Shown here: piece after piece, positions 1 through 9,480 of the stretch
Position numbering within the stretch: position 1 is the first letter of the stretch
Layout of the letters: each line of letters opens with the position of its first letter
Source of the DNA: Cohnella luojiensis
Lineage (GTDB): Bacteria; Bacillota; Bacilli; Paenibacillales; Paenibacillaceae
DNA: 64,000 nucleotides
Direction of reading: 5' to 3'
Assembly: GCF_004564235.1 (NCBI RefSeq)
Contig: NZ_SOMN01000007.1
Coordinates: 98,938 to 162,937, forward strand
Translations under genes and position numbers: made by a program
The notes under the pieces: generated by a model
The model's database searches: none
Told to the model about the DNA's origin: nothing
What the model saw: only the letters and a program-made list of their open reading frames with translations

Positions 1-424
1 TAACCCACCCTTTCGTCGTCCCGAAGTCTTGAGCGAGCAAGTTGCCCGTTTCCCCCGCCTGTCCCCGAACGTCGATGGCGAATACGGCCATACCCATCAT
101 GAGATATGAAGCGTAATCCTCCGGATACCCCTTACTCCCCGTATAGCCGTGGTAGAGTACGACGCAAGGCAGCTTCCCCTCGCTCCGGAACTTAGGCAAC
201 AAATACCACCCGAAGATTGGGGTAGCATCGAAGCCTTCGAATTCCACCTTGTAAACTTCCATGTATGTAAACGGCGTTTCCACGAGAGTTCTCTTCGCGT
301 TTAACGGTTTGGTTGCGAATTGCTTCAGCGTCCGATCCCAATACTCGTCAATATCCGGTTGAGCCGTTAACGGCGGAGTTAGTCTCTCCAGGTCTTCAAT
401 CCGTCTCGAAATCGCGTTGCTCAT
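1..424 (-). CDS. Acetylxylan esterase / cephalosporin-C deacetylase (CE7 family), 3' part cut off by window edge
   Basis: Only the first 141 codons are inside the window. The ATG at 424 is preceded by AAGGAG, and the protein begins MSNAISRRIEDLERLTPP. Residues 90-99 read LYHGYTGSKG and residues 118-128 read DVRGQAGETGN, which includes the RGQ motif conserved in carbohydrate esterase family 7. These enzymes are intracellular alpha/beta hydrolases that remove acetyl groups from xylo-oligosaccharides and cephalosporin C. The nucleophile (GxSxG), Asp and His lie beyond the edge and cannot be checked. No signal peptide is seen, as expected for the family. Family assignment is fairly sure; the physiological substrate is inference. 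Confidence 0.8.
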   Translation of the reverse strand, partial: MSNAISRRIEDLERLTPPLTAQPDIDEYWDRTLKQFATKPLNAKRTLVETPFTYMEVYKVEFEGFDATPIFGWYLLPKFRSEGKLPCVVLYHGYTGSKGYPEDYASYLMMGMAVFAIDVRGQAGETGNLLAQDFGTTKGWV

Positions 425-590
425 AGCTAGGGTAGCTCCTTCGTCACATGTATTATCATAATATATAGATAAGATTTCCAATGAAATCCTTTTCATTATA
501 GGGGGATAACTAATGATAAAGCAATCGCTATTCTTCCTGCTCCAACGGAGCATCAGTATCATGCATTGCAATCTCGCATTAATAAATAAA

Positions 591-636
591 GACCAGGAAG
601 ACTCCAAGGCCAATAAGCCTCGTGATCTTCCTGGTC
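591..636 (-). terminator. Rho-independent terminator of the aldo/keto reductase gene
   Basis: An 11-bp perfect inverted repeat (GACCAGGAAGA / TCTTCCTGGTC) is separated by 24 nt that contain a smaller AGGC/GCCT hairpin. T-rich tracts lie on both sides, so it could serve both strands. It lies about 60 nt past the stop of the minus-strand gene at 694. Confidence 0.75.
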
Positions 637-693
637 TTTTAGCACCGCCACGCGGTAACTAGATAGCTGGAGCTAATGCCGCGGCAGCCTATC

Positions 694-1683
694 TTACTTC
701 AATATCGCTTCAATCCGAGCCAGCTCGTCCGAAGAGAACTCCAAGCGCTTAAGCATCGCGACATTGTCATCCAGTTGGCTGACCTTGCTCGCGCCGATCA
801 GAACGCTCGTTACGCGGTCGCCGCGCAATACCCAAGCCAGCGCCATCTGAGCGAGCGACTGACCGCGTTCCGCCGCGATATCGTTCAAACGGCGAACCTT
901 TTCCAGTTTCTCTGCCGTCAGACTGCCTTCGTTCAAGAAAACTGAGGCGCCAGCCGCGCGGGAGTCTTTCGGAATTCCGCCAAGATACTTGTTCGTAAGC
1001 AAGCCTTGCTCTAGCGGAGAGAAAACGATGGAACCGACACCGCCTTCTTCCAGCACATCCTGCAACCCATTCTCGATCCAACGATCGAACATGCTGTAGC
1101 GCGGCTGATGAATCAACAGCGGCGTTCCGAGCTCCTTCAGAATTCGAATCGCTTCCTTCGCTTCAGGCGCGCGGTAGTTCGACACGCCTACATACAAAGC
1201 TTTGCCCGAACGAACGATCTGGTCCAATGCCATCATCGTTTCTTCGAGCGGAGTCTCCGGATCCGGGCGGTGGTGGTAGAAAATATCAACGTAATCAAGC
1301 CCCATTCGCTTGAGACTTTGATCTAGACTCGATATCAAATATTTGCGGGAACCGAAGTCTCCGTAGGGACCATCCCACATGCCGTAACCAGCTTTAGTGG
1401 AGATGATCATCTCGTCGCGATAAGACTTCATGTCGGTTGCGAGCAGACGGCCGAAGTTCTCCTCCGCGGAACCCGGAGGCGGTCCGTAGTTATTCGCCAA
1501 GTCGAAGTGGGTAATTCCCAAATCGAAAGCATGCCGAACTAAAGCCCGGCCATTCTCGAAACTATCGATGCCGCCGAAATTATGCCATAGTCCCAATGAT
1601 ACCGCGGGAATTTTGAGTCCGGAACGTCCCACGCGATTGTATTTCATCGTTACATAACGATCTGAGCTAGCTTTGTAAACCAT
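694..1683 (-). CDS. mgrA: Aldo/keto reductase, L-glyceraldehyde-3-phosphate reductase (YghZ/MgrA) type
   Basis: NADPH-dependent TIM-barrel aldo/keto reductase of about 329 residues. Seen in the sequence: the N-terminal YNRVGRSGLKIPAVSLGLW strand, the catalytic-region DLANNYGPPPGSAEENFG (Asp and Tyr of the tetrad), Lys in ISTKAGYGMWDGPYGDFGS, the HHRPDPETPLEET segment, and the GASKVSQLDDNV cofactor-binding end. The long WDGPYGDFGSRKYL insertion is typical of the YghZ/AKR14 group, which in E. coli reduces L-glyceraldehyde 3-phosphate and methylglyoxal. An in-frame GTG exists at 1695, but GAGAGGTGG is spaced correctly for the ATG at 1683, which I chose. Likely monocistronic and cytosolic. Confidence 0.88.
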   Translation of the reverse strand: MVYKASSDRYVTMKYNRVGRSGLKIPAVSLGLWHNFGGIDSFENGRALVRHAFDLGITHFDLANNYGPPPGSAEENFGRLLATDMKSYRDEMIISTKAGYGMWDGPYGDFGSRKYLISSLDQSLKRMGLDYVDIFYHHRPDPETPLEETMMALDQIVRSGKALYVGVSNYRAPEAKEAIRILKELGTPLLIHQPRYSMFDRWIENGLQDVLEEGGVGSIVFSPLEQGLLTNKYLGGIPKDSRAAGASVFLNEGSLTAEKLEKVRRLNDIAAERGQSLAQMALAWVLRGDRVTSVLIGASKVSQLDDNVAMLKRLEFSSDELARIEAILK

Positions 1684-1732
1684 GGATTGCGCCACCTCTC
1701 ACTAATTGTTGTTGATCTCTAGGAATAACTGC

Positions 1733-3481
1733 TTATTTCTTCATAGCTACCTCTTGCCCGTCAGGCTGCGGCAGCGCCACCAATTGAGGTCCCGCTTCTT
1801 CCCCGGAGTACAAGAAAACCAGAACGGATGGATTGGACAGATCCACCCGCCCTTCCTCTACCCAAGCTCCGTAATCGAACGGCAACCGGTCCAGCGTGCC
1901 TTTTTTCTGCAGCTCGCGCTCGTCCATCCCGAGCTTCTCGGCCGCGTATTTCATAACCGTCGTCCAATCCTTCTTCTCCAGACGATCGTCCCACCAAAGC
2001 TTGCGCGGCTTGTATTTGTGTTGCAAATAATAGTCGATCTTCAACAATCCGAAAGCCGCGTCACGGTCAAGCTCCGGCCTCGCATCCGCCTCCAGGAAAT
2101 CCCATAAACGCGAGAACAAGTCCTCCAGCTGATGCCCGATTCGGCTCCAACCCTTGGCTTCCCAGAAATCTCCGAACGCTTGGAAGAAATCGAACGGGGA
2201 AGGATAGGCTTTCTCGATCAAATATTCCATCGTCCGGTCCATCCGGTGAGCATTCCAGAATTTCTCCAGAACGTCCTCGACCCGCTTGATCCGCACGATA
2301 TCCGAGAAGGGCATCAGATCGTTGGCCAACATTTCGTAGGGCGCGCGATCGGAATAGACATAGCCGAATTTCTCCGCATCGATACGCAAGCCCGTACCCC
2401 GCAGCATTTTCAAGAAACCGAGCTGCAACTCTTCCGGCCTCAAAGCGAACACGTCGTTGAACGTTTTGCGGAACGTGTCGTAATCCTCGTGCGGCAAGCC
2501 CGCGATCAAGTCCAAGTGCTGATCGATTTTGCCGCTTTCCTTGACCTTCACGACGGTGCGGGTCAGCTTGGCGAAGTTCTGGCGGCGTTGAACCGCGATG
2601 TTGGTCGGATCGTTCGTCGACTGGACGCCGATCTCGAACCGGAATACGCCCGGAGGCGCGTTCACGGCAAGAAAATCCAGCACTTCGGGGCGCATGATAT
2701 CGGCGGTAATCTCGAATTGAAACACGCAACCCCGGTGATTGTCGATCAAGAACCGGAACACTTCCATGGCGTAGTCTCGTTTAATGTTAAAGGTCCGATC
2801 GACGAATTTGATCAGCTTGGCGCCGTTATCGATCAAATAGGTCAGTTCCGCCTTCACCCACTCGATATCGAAATATCTTACCCCTACCTCGATGCTGGAT
2901 AGGCAGAATTGGCAACTGAACGGGCATCCCCGGCTCGTCTCGAAATAGACAACCCGATTGCGCATCGGCACTAAATCCTGAGCGAATCTATGCGGCGACG
3001 GGATATCATTCAAGATCAGCTTCGGGCGCGGGGGATTAATCACGGCCTTGCCGTCCTTGCGATAAGCCATGCCGAATACGAAGTGATATTTCTGCTCTCC
3101 GGCGATTTGGCGCAACAAGTCCCTGAATGTCTCCTCGCCCTCGCCCATGACGATAAAGTCAACCGAGCTTAAGCGATTCATCCAGTATTCCGTATCATAA
3201 GAAACTTCCGGTCCTCCGAGCATGATTTTCACGTCGGGCATTACCTTGCGAAGCATATCCACGACGATTATCGTTTCTTCGATGTTCCAGATGTAACAGG
3301 AAAAACCGATCACATCGGGCTTCTTCGAGAACAAATCAGCCGCAATGCCCATCGATGGGTCTTTGATCGTATATTCGGCAATATCGACCTCGAACTCGTC
3401 CTGAGCGAAGGATTTCAAATATCTTAAGGCGAGGGAGGTATGAATGTATTTGGCGTTCAGCGTCGCAACGACGACGTTCAT
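1733..3481 (-). CDS. B12-binding-domain radical SAM protein, DUF4080-type
   Basis: 582 residues. The N-terminal ~140 residues look like a cobalamin-binding fold (GFSCYIWNIEET, LGGPEVSYD, MGEGEETF). Next comes the radical SAM core with the cluster motif C186-P-F-S-C190-Q-F-C193 in an ETSRGCPFSCQFC context. The C-terminal ~200 residues match the arrangement of DUF4080 proteins found across Firmicutes. Radical SAM enzymes cleave S-adenosylmethionine to a 5'-deoxyadenosyl radical; B12-binding members are often methyltransferases or ring-modifying enzymes, but the substrate of this subgroup is not known to me. No maturation partner lies beside it. The gene starts at an ATG after a purine-rich stretch (AAAGAGGAA). 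Confidence 0.85.
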   Translation of the reverse strand: MNVVVATLNAKYIHTSLALRYLKSFAQDEFEVDIAEYTIKDPSMGIAADLFSKKPDVIGFSCYIWNIEETIIVVDMLRKVMPDVKIMLGGPEVSYDTEYWMNRLSSVDFIVMGEGEETFRDLLRQIAGEQKYHFVFGMAYRKDGKAVINPPRPKLILNDIPSPHRFAQDLVPMRNRVVYFETSRGCPFSCQFCLSSIEVGVRYFDIEWVKAELTYLIDNGAKLIKFVDRTFNIKRDYAMEVFRFLIDNHRGCVFQFEITADIMRPEVLDFLAVNAPPGVFRFEIGVQSTNDPTNIAVQRRQNFAKLTRTVVKVKESGKIDQHLDLIAGLPHEDYDTFRKTFNDVFALRPEELQLGFLKMLRGTGLRIDAEKFGYVYSDRAPYEMLANDLMPFSDIVRIKRVEDVLEKFWNAHRMDRTMEYLIEKAYPSPFDFFQAFGDFWEAKGWSRIGHQLEDLFSRLWDFLEADARPELDRDAAFGLLKIDYYLQHKYKPRKLWWDDRLEKKDWTTVMKYAAEKLGMDERELQKKGTLDRLPFDYGAWVEEGRVDLSNPSVLVFLYSGEEAGPQLVALPQPDGQEVAMKK

Positions 3482-3571
3482 GGCGTATTCCTCTTTCGGT
3501 GTAAGGCATTTCCTCTATTGTAACGGAAAATGCCCGGGGAAGAAACCATTGGCGAACACGTGTTCACAAGG

Positions 3572-4573
3572 CTACAAAACGACTCGTTGACGGGTACGCG
3601 CGGATGCCAAGCAGGCATCCAGCAATCTCATATTCGCTACGGCATCCTGAGCGGTATATGCCGGAGGCTCTTCTCCCCAAACGACTCGCGCGAATTGGTC
3701 GGATTGCGCTGCGTATGCGTCGATTCCGTAAGGCCCTTCGCGACGGACCGAGTCTCCGACATGAATCGCGATATCGTCCGTTTCTTTAGACGGCAAGAAA
3801 GAAGGTTTCAGAACGATCGTTCCTTCCGTCCCTACGATCTCCAGCTCATTGCGGAAAGTCGCCCACATCCCGCAATCGAACGTTAACGCGACATGTCCCG
3901 GAAATTCGACCAACCCGGAAGCCATCATGTCCACATCATCGTGCTCGGCAGAAAATAAGGCTTGAACCGTCACAGCTTCGGGTTCGACTCCCATAATCAG
4001 GCGAGCTGCGCTCAACGGGTAGACGCCCACGTCGTATAATCCGCCGCCTCCCCACTCTTTCACTTGCCGGATATCTCCTTTGTTCGCGGCGCCGTTATAG
4101 GTAAACACTCCGCGAATTCCCCTAAGTTTCCCGATCTCTCCGCTTGCGATTATCTCTTTCACTCTTGCGATTCTTGGGTGATGCCTGTACATGAACGCTT
4201 CGGCCAGATGAACGCCGGTTTCTTTACAGAAATCAACCATCTCTTGGGCTTCTTTGGCATCCATTGCCAGCGGCTTCTCGCATAGGATATGTTTGCCGGC
4301 CTTAGCCGCCGCGATCGACCATTCTTTGTGCAAATGATTCGGCAACGGAATATAAACCGCATCGATATCCGGATCAGTCAACATAGCCTCATAGCTTCCG
4401 TAATGCTTCGGTATTCCAAACTGTTCCGCTTTGTTCCGGGCTTTCGTTTCGTCCCGGCTGGCAATCCCGAGCAATTCGCCCGTTTCGGACGCTTGAATAG
4501 CCGGAATGACCGCCCGATCCGCTATGGCCGCGCAGCCAAGTATTCCCCATCGCAAACGTTTCATCGCAAACAT
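3572..4573 (-). CDS. Gfo/Idh/MocA family NAD(P)-dependent oxidoreductase
   Basis: 333 residues with an N-terminal Rossmann fold (GILGCAAIADR, residues 10-20), the family's EKP motif at 99-101 in HILCEKPLAMD, and a C-terminal alpha/beta domain with KEWGGGGLYDVGVYPLSAAR. The family oxidises or reduces sugars, inositols and related polyols. The YHRHP-like MYRHHPR segment resembles glucose-fructose oxidoreductase and trans-dihydrodiol dehydrogenase relatives. The exact substrate cannot be read from sequence. A second in-frame ATG at 4564 has a better distance from the GGGAG run, so the protein may start three residues later. It is divergent from the HAD phosphatase gene. Confidence 0.88.
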   Translation of the reverse strand: MFAMKRLRWGILGCAAIADRAVIPAIQASETGELLGIASRDETKARNKAEQFGIPKHYGSYEAMLTDPDIDAVYIPLPNHLHKEWSIAAAKAGKHILCEKPLAMDAKEAQEMVDFCKETGVHLAEAFMYRHHPRIARVKEIIASGEIGKLRGIRGVFTYNGAANKGDIRQVKEWGGGGLYDVGVYPLSAARLIMGVEPEAVTVQALFSAEHDDVDMMASGLVEFPGHVALTFDCGMWATFRNELEIVGTEGTIVLKPSFLPSKETDDIAIHVGDSVRREGPYGIDAYAAQSDQFARVVWGEEPPAYTAQDAVANMRLLDACLASARTRQRVVL

Positions 4574-4701
4574 CTCCCTCTCCCTTGAAATTCTCCACCA
4601 TTATAGCACGGCTGTCCGTCTTTTCGATCAAGCGGATATGGGTTACAATTGTACGATAATAAATCGATAATTAGACGCTCTAGACAGAAAGGGAGAAACC
4701 G

Positions 4702-5505
4702 ATGCCTTACCGCCTTATTGCCATGGATCTTGACGATACGCTGCTAACCGACGAACTAACGGTATCCGACGCAACCCGCAAGGCTATGACCGAAGCGATT
4801 GCCCTAGGCGCTCACCTTACCATCGCTACAGGAAGAATGTTCGATTCGGCCCAGAAAATCGCCCGACAAGTTGGGCTCAACGTGCCGATCATTACTTACC
4901 AAGGCTCGCTCATCAAGAATCTGCTCGACGAGGAAATCCTCTACGAACGTTCCGTTCCCGTCGAAGCAGCCAAGAAATTATACGATTATTGCCAGGAACA
5001 TGGCTTGCATCTCCAAAGCTACATCGAAGATAAGCTTTACGTCTCCGAGGATAACGACAAGATTAAAGGTTACGCCAGACAATCAAACATTCCTTATACG
5101 ATCGAACCGGATTTCAGCCGCATCATCAGCCACGAGAAACAAACGAAGCTGCTGATCATCGACGAACCGGCGAAATTGGATGCCTTGCTTCCCGAGCTCA
5201 AGAAGTTATTCGGTTCCCAGGTTCACTTGACCAAGTCGAAGCCTAACTATCTGGAGTTCATGCATCCCGAAGGCACGAAAGGTCATGCCTTGCGTTTCCT
5301 TGCCACCCATTACGGCATACCGATGGAGGAGACGATCGCGATGGGCGACGCCATGAACGACCACGAGATGGTTGAGGCGGCCGGCCTTGGAGTGGCGATG
5401 GAGAATGCCGTTCCGGCATTAAAAGAAATCGCGGATTACGTCACGCTAAGCAACAACGACGACGGTGTCGCACATGTTCTTAAGAAGTTTGTGTTGAATG
5501 CCTAG
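4702..5505 (+). CDS. Cof-type HAD-IIB family hydrolase (sugar/flavin-phosphate phosphatase)
   Basis: 267 residues. Motif I is DLDDTLL at 9-15 with the nucleophile Asp9 and acid/base Asp11. Motif II is in LTIATGRMF, and motif III/IV is in GDAMNDHEMVEAAGLGVAMENA near the C-terminus. The large C2B cap between motifs II and III places it in HAD subfamily IIB (Cof/YwpJ/YitU-like), cytosolic phosphatases that act on sugar phosphates or FMN-type substrates. The start is an ATG preceded by GAAAGGGAG. A strong terminator follows, so the gene is probably transcribed alone. Confidence 0.9.
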   Translation: MPYRLIAMDLDDTLLTDELTVSDATRKAMTEAIALGAHLTIATGRMFDSAQKIARQVGLNVPIITYQGSLIKNLLDEEILYERSVPVEAAKKLYDYCQEHGLHLQSYIEDKLYVSEDNDKIKGYARQSNIPYTIEPDFSRIISHEKQTKLLIIDEPAKLDALLPELKKLFGSQVHLTKSKPNYLEFMHPEGTKGHALRFLATHYGIPMEETIAMGDAMNDHEMVEAAGLGVAMENAVPALKEIADYVTLSNNDDGVAHVLKKFVLNA

Positions 5506-5515
5506 CATTTTAAGT

Positions 5516-5552
5516 AAAAACCGTTCGAAATTAAAACTTCCGAACGGTTTTT
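5516..5552 (+). terminator. Rho-independent terminator after the HAD hydrolase gene, bidirectional
   Basis: A 12-bp perfect stem (AAAAACCGTTCG / CGAACGGTTTTT) with a 13-nt loop sits just past the stop at 5505. Its A/T tracts would also end transcription of the convergent minus-strand gene whose stop is at 5563. Confidence 0.9.
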
Positions 5553-5562
5553 GTATTGAAAA

Positions 5563-7254
5563 TTACTGCCCTACCTCATACACATGCACTTTCCATACGG
5601 ATCTCGGATGGACGTATACCCCCCGAAGCGTCAACCCGTTCTCTTCCGCATTTAAAATCGGAACCGCCGAAAAAATAAAGCGCCCGCCCAATCCCTTGAA
5701 CGCGCCGACGTTTAGCTCCAGATTTCGGATCTTTTTGCGCGACGTCTTCCGGTAGTCGTATTTCCTCCCTAATTCCGCAACGAATAGATAACATCTTCCA
5801 CCCCACGTGTCGAAGTACGTCCGCAGCTTTTTCTTCTTATCGAGCTCCTTCTCGATAATGCGCCGAAATGCATGCTTATATTGCAAAGAATAATAATTAG
5901 CGTACGAATCCAGCGTATAAAATCCGTTATACTGCGCGATCGCCGGATGAAGCCCGATGCTCGCCACCCGGTATGTTTCCTTAGGGAGTCCGATAAACCG
6001 CTCGATCTCTCGGAACTGTTCAACTGCGTAAAACTCGCGGAACGACGGTTTATCCATGTTCCGATATACAATTTCCTCATTGTTCGCGAACAGCACCGCA
6101 ACTTGCGCAATAATTGCTGCTTTGGCGAACCGAAGCCCCTTTTTCCCCCCGATGAAAACGAGCAGCCGACAAGCCAGGGCAAACCCCAAATAAATGATAA
6201 GAGGGCGTAAAAAATGAAATCGCGCAAAATTAAACGTATTTAACAGAGAGAATTGTTGTTTGAGCGGTTGCCATCCCTTGTGGAACCAAAAAGCATACCA
6301 AACAGACAACGCCAAATTAAGCCCCGTAAGAAATGTTAAAATGCTCCCTATCCGCGTACGCTTCCACTCGGACCGCGTTAGGATCAAATAAAGTACAATC
6401 AGCGTAACCGGTAAAATAACGATCGTATGCAAAGTCATCACATGGTTGTGTCCAAACACGAAGTTCTTAATAGCCAGCCGCAGGCAGCGCCGCAAATCCA
6501 ATCGGGACGACACGAACTCGTCGCGGCTCGTCGGTTCGTCGGACAAGACAAGGGACAATAGCAACCGGTATTCAACTGCCAAATACATAGCCCCCATTAG
6601 CGCAACGCTTCCGAGAAACCGCAAATTCCATCGTTTGTTTACGACTAAATCCCATAGCCATAACAAACCTACTGCCGTTAGGAAAAAGAAAAAGCCGAGC
6701 ACGAAACTGGAGTAAAACGGAAGCGAAATTATCGTAAACCAATGTTTCTTTTCGCTCTTTCCTTGCCTAATGTGCAAAATAGCCCAGAGGGCGAGCGGCT
6801 GCCCTAACGTGCTCAACATGCCCGACGGCCAGAACGGCGTAAGCGCAAAAGCCAGAGCTACCCCGACTCGGATGAACGAATGGTTCGATCCCGGGATAAA
6901 ATGATCCTTTAACAATAAATACATCCCAAGAAAAGCAAACACCCTCGACACCGTTTGGCTTAACGCATACGCCCCCATAGACGGGAAAAAGGCATGCAAT
7001 AAAACGTTCCCGCTAAATTCGGTTCCGTAAGCGTTTCTCGCAAGTCCGTTCATGACTTGCGGAATAACCGACCGATAGCTTCCGAACCACTCTCCGCTGT
7101 TAACCAATACTTTATACCAAGCGATATTCGAATCGAGGTTGTCATGAACGCGGATATGAGCTTCCTCGCCTAATAGGTACAAAGGGGAAAGGTAAAGCGC
7201 CAACATAGCTACGCTAATCCAAAGTAATCTTCTTTCTTGGCTTGCGTTTAGCAA
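5563..7254 (-). CDS. Multipass membrane protein, DUF6044 (YkoS-like)
   Basis: 563 residues starting at TTG, with a GGGGGG run six bases upstream and an in-frame stop shortly before. The translation has about ten hydrophobic segments spread over residues 10-390, then a ~160-residue soluble C-terminal region. The N-terminal stretch (YLSPLYLLGEEAHIRVHDNLD) with a conserved Asp-rich extracytoplasmic loop after the first helix resembles the layout of GT-C glycosyltransferase-like proteins and the DUF6044 family (B. subtilis YkoS); I assign it from recall, not search. The gene is divergent from an LTA-synthase-like gene, which suggests a shared role in decorating or building envelope polymers. No catalytic function can be demonstrated from the sequence. 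Confidence 0.65.
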   Translation of the reverse strand: MLNASQERRLLWISVAMLALYLSPLYLLGEEAHIRVHDNLDSNIAWYKVLVNSGEWFGSYRSVIPQVMNGLARNAYGTEFSGNVLLHAFFPSMGAYALSQTVSRVFAFLGMYLLLKDHFIPGSNHSFIRVGVALAFALTPFWPSGMLSTLGQPLALWAILHIRQGKSEKKHWFTIISLPFYSSFVLGFFFFLTAVGLLWLWDLVVNKRWNLRFLGSVALMGAMYLAVEYRLLLSLVLSDEPTSRDEFVSSRLDLRRCLRLAIKNFVFGHNHVMTLHTIVILPVTLIVLYLILTRSEWKRTRIGSILTFLTGLNLALSVWYAFWFHKGWQPLKQQFSLLNTFNFARFHFLRPLIIYLGFALACRLLVFIGGKKGLRFAKAAIIAQVAVLFANNEEIVYRNMDKPSFREFYAVEQFREIERFIGLPKETYRVASIGLHPAIAQYNGFYTLDSYANYYSLQYKHAFRRIIEKELDKKKKLRTYFDTWGGRCYLFVAELGRKYDYRKTSRKKIRNLELNVGAFKGLGGRFIFSAVPILNAEENGLTLRGVYVHPRSVWKVHVYEVGQ

Positions 7255-7380
7255 GTCGGTCCCCCCATCCCTCTAAGGAAGTTACATGTTAATATCCCAA
7301 TCGGGGCTGTCGTTATACCGCGAGCCGTGAATAAATTGGCGACTCTTGGTAACGATACATATGTTATGGAGGGGATGAAC

Positions 7381-9255
7381 TTGAGCTTGCTTACATACGT
7401 TCAACGGCACTGCGGCAAACATAGGTTCACTTATACGATGGCGTTGTGCTTTTGGTTAAAAAATTACTTAGTCCAACGATATTGCTTTGATTTACCGGTT
7501 AAAGGCTTTTATCAGGAAATTAATCTTCTCATTGGCACTTCGAGTTCCGTTCTTATCCTATTTAGCTTCTTTATGTTAGGGTTTCGAAGCAAAATACATA
7601 TTTCGATTTTGGCGTTAAGCTTGTTATCATCGGCGCTATTGCTCTCGGATCTTGTTTATTACCGTTTTTTTAACGATTTCATCACCATCCCGGTACTGCT
7701 TCTCGCCGATAATATGAGCGTATTGTGGAGCAGCGTGTTCACACTCCTCCGCCCTTCGGATCTGCTTATTTTCCTTGATACTTTCTTTTTGGTATTGATG
7801 ATAAATAACAGAAAAATGCCAAAGACCGCTTGGAATCCCAGTCAACTGGTTGCGGCGACGGCCCTAGCCTCGCTGCTTATTTTCTTTAATTTATCGATGG
7901 CGGATAAAATCCGCCCTGGGTTATTGAATCGAACGTTTGACCGCCAAATTGTCGTTAAAAGCATAGGCGCATATAATTATCACTTGTATGACATCATTAC
8001 GAGCACCCAGATAGGTTACAAAAAAGCTTTTGCCAGCAACGACGATTTGGCCACGGTCGAATCGTTCGTGAAGCAATTGCCCAAAGACGAGAACAACAAG
8101 AAGCTGTTCGGGGCTGCTAAAGGTTACAATGTGGTCCTGGTATCGATGGAGTCGTTGCAAAGCTTTGTCATCGATCGGCGCATTGAGGGGCAAGAGGTTA
8201 CCCCTTATCTGAACCGTTTGATCAAGGAAAGCTTTTATTTTGAGAACTTCTACCACCAGACGGGACAAGGCAAAACGTCCGACGCCGAGTTTATTATCGA
8301 TACATCGCTGTTTCCGCTGCCTAGCGGAGCCGTCTTCTTCTCGAACGCTCAGAATGTTTATGACTCCACCCCGAACATCCTGAAGAAGCTCGGATATTAT
8401 CCGGCCGTGTTTCACGCCAATAACCGATCGTTCTGGAATCGCGGAAACATGTACCCGACGATGGGATACGAACGGTTTTTCTCTTCGTCGGATTACAACA
8501 TTACGGAAGACAACACCATCGGGTGGGGATTAAACGATATTTCGTTTTTTCGGCAGTCCGTGGAGAAATTGAGGGGACTTCCGCAGCCCTTTTACAGCAA
8601 GTTCATTACGCTAACCAACCACTATCCCTTTAACCTGAGCGAAAAAAACCGGCTTATCCCCGAATACGCGTCCGGTTCCATGACCTTGAATCGGTACATA
8701 CCGACTGTAAGGTATATGGATGAAGCCTTGAAGATATTTTTTGAGGAGATGAAGTCGGCAGGATTATATGAGCATTCAATATTCGTTCTGTACGGGGATC
8801 ATTACGGGATTTCCCATAAGCATCATAAAGCGATGGCCAAGCTGCTCGGGAAAGGAAAAATCAATTGGTACGATCATGTGCAATTGCAGAGGGTCCCTCT
8901 CATTATTCACATTCCCGGAATGAAAGGGAAACGGATGGGCACCATTTCGGGGCAGGTCGATCTGAAGCCTACTCTATTGCATTTGCTTGGGGTGAATACG
9001 GACGGGCAGTTGAACTTCGGGCTGGATCTGTTCGCGGGCAACCGGCCGGAACTGGCAGTGCTGCGGGACGGAAGCTTTATTACGGATCGAAACGTATTCA
9101 CCAAAAATCGTTGTTATGATAAAGCAACCGGCATGGTTACCGAGCCGGCGGATTGCGAGCCGTTTAAGGAGGAGGCGGTCAAGCGGCTGACTTATTCGGA
9201 TTCTATCGTTTATGGAGATCTATTGCGGTTTGCGAACCGCGCCAAGAAGCTGTAG
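7381..9255 (+). CDS. LTA synthase family protein (membrane sulfatase-fold phosphoglycerol transferase)
   Basis: An N-terminal region with about five membrane helices is followed by an extracytoplasmic sulfatase-fold domain. The metal-binding Glu is in VSMESLQSF, the catalytic Thr in HQTGQGKTSDAEF and the metal-binding Asp/His in LYGDHYG. These match the LtaS arrangement, in which Thr is the nucleophile that accepts phosphoglycerol from phosphatidylglycerol to build lipoteichoic acid. An open frame extends up to a GTG at 7327, but that codon lacks a ribosome site. GGAGGGG at 7368-7374 best serves the TTG at 7381, or less well the ATG at 7375. The product could be a primase (YvgJ-like) or a synthase. 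Confidence 0.85.
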   Translation: MSLLTYVQRHCGKHRFTYTMALCFWLKNYLVQRYCFDLPVKGFYQEINLLIGTSSSVLILFSFFMLGFRSKIHISILALSLLSSALLLSDLVYYRFFNDFITIPVLLLADNMSVLWSSVFTLLRPSDLLIFLDTFFLVLMINNRKMPKTAWNPSQLVAATALASLLIFFNLSMADKIRPGLLNRTFDRQIVVKSIGAYNYHLYDIITSTQIGYKKAFASNDDLATVESFVKQLPKDENNKKLFGAAKGYNVVLVSMESLQSFVIDRRIEGQEVTPYLNRLIKESFYFENFYHQTGQGKTSDAEFIIDTSLFPLPSGAVFFSNAQNVYDSTPNILKKLGYYPAVFHANNRSFWNRGNMYPTMGYERFFSSSDYNITEDNTIGWGLNDISFFRQSVEKLRGLPQPFYSKFITLTNHYPFNLSEKNRLIPEYASGSMTLNRYIPTVRYMDEALKIFFEEMKSAGLYEHSIFVLYGDHYGISHKHHKAMAKLLGKGKINWYDHVQLQRVPLIIHIPGMKGKRMGTISGQVDLKPTLLHLLGVNTDGQLNFGLDLFAGNRPELAVLRDGSFITDRNVFTKNRCYDKATGMVTEPADCEPFKEEAVKRLTYSDSIVYGDLLRFANRAKKL

Positions 9256-9344
9256 GGTAGTTTCGATCCGCATTATTGCGGCATGGAATGGCGAAGCCTT
9301 GTAACCACTATGAACTCGGAAGTTGCCGTTGTCCCATAAAAAAA

Positions 9345-9363
9345 AGCCGCGATTTACGCGACT
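9345..9363 (-). terminator. Rho-independent terminator for the membrane GNAT gene
   Basis: On the minus strand AGTCGCG pairs with CGCGGCT (one G-T pair) around a five-base loop and is followed by eight T residues. It lies about 120 nt beyond the stop at 9481. Confidence 0.8.
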
Positions 9364-9480
9364 TGTTTTAGGACAATGTTCTTGACCAAGACAATTTCCG
9401 TCAATTCATTTTCGAGATTAGCCCTTAATTTTACAAACTAAGGTTAACTTCAAGTCCGTGATCGGCCAGCCTTTCAATCC

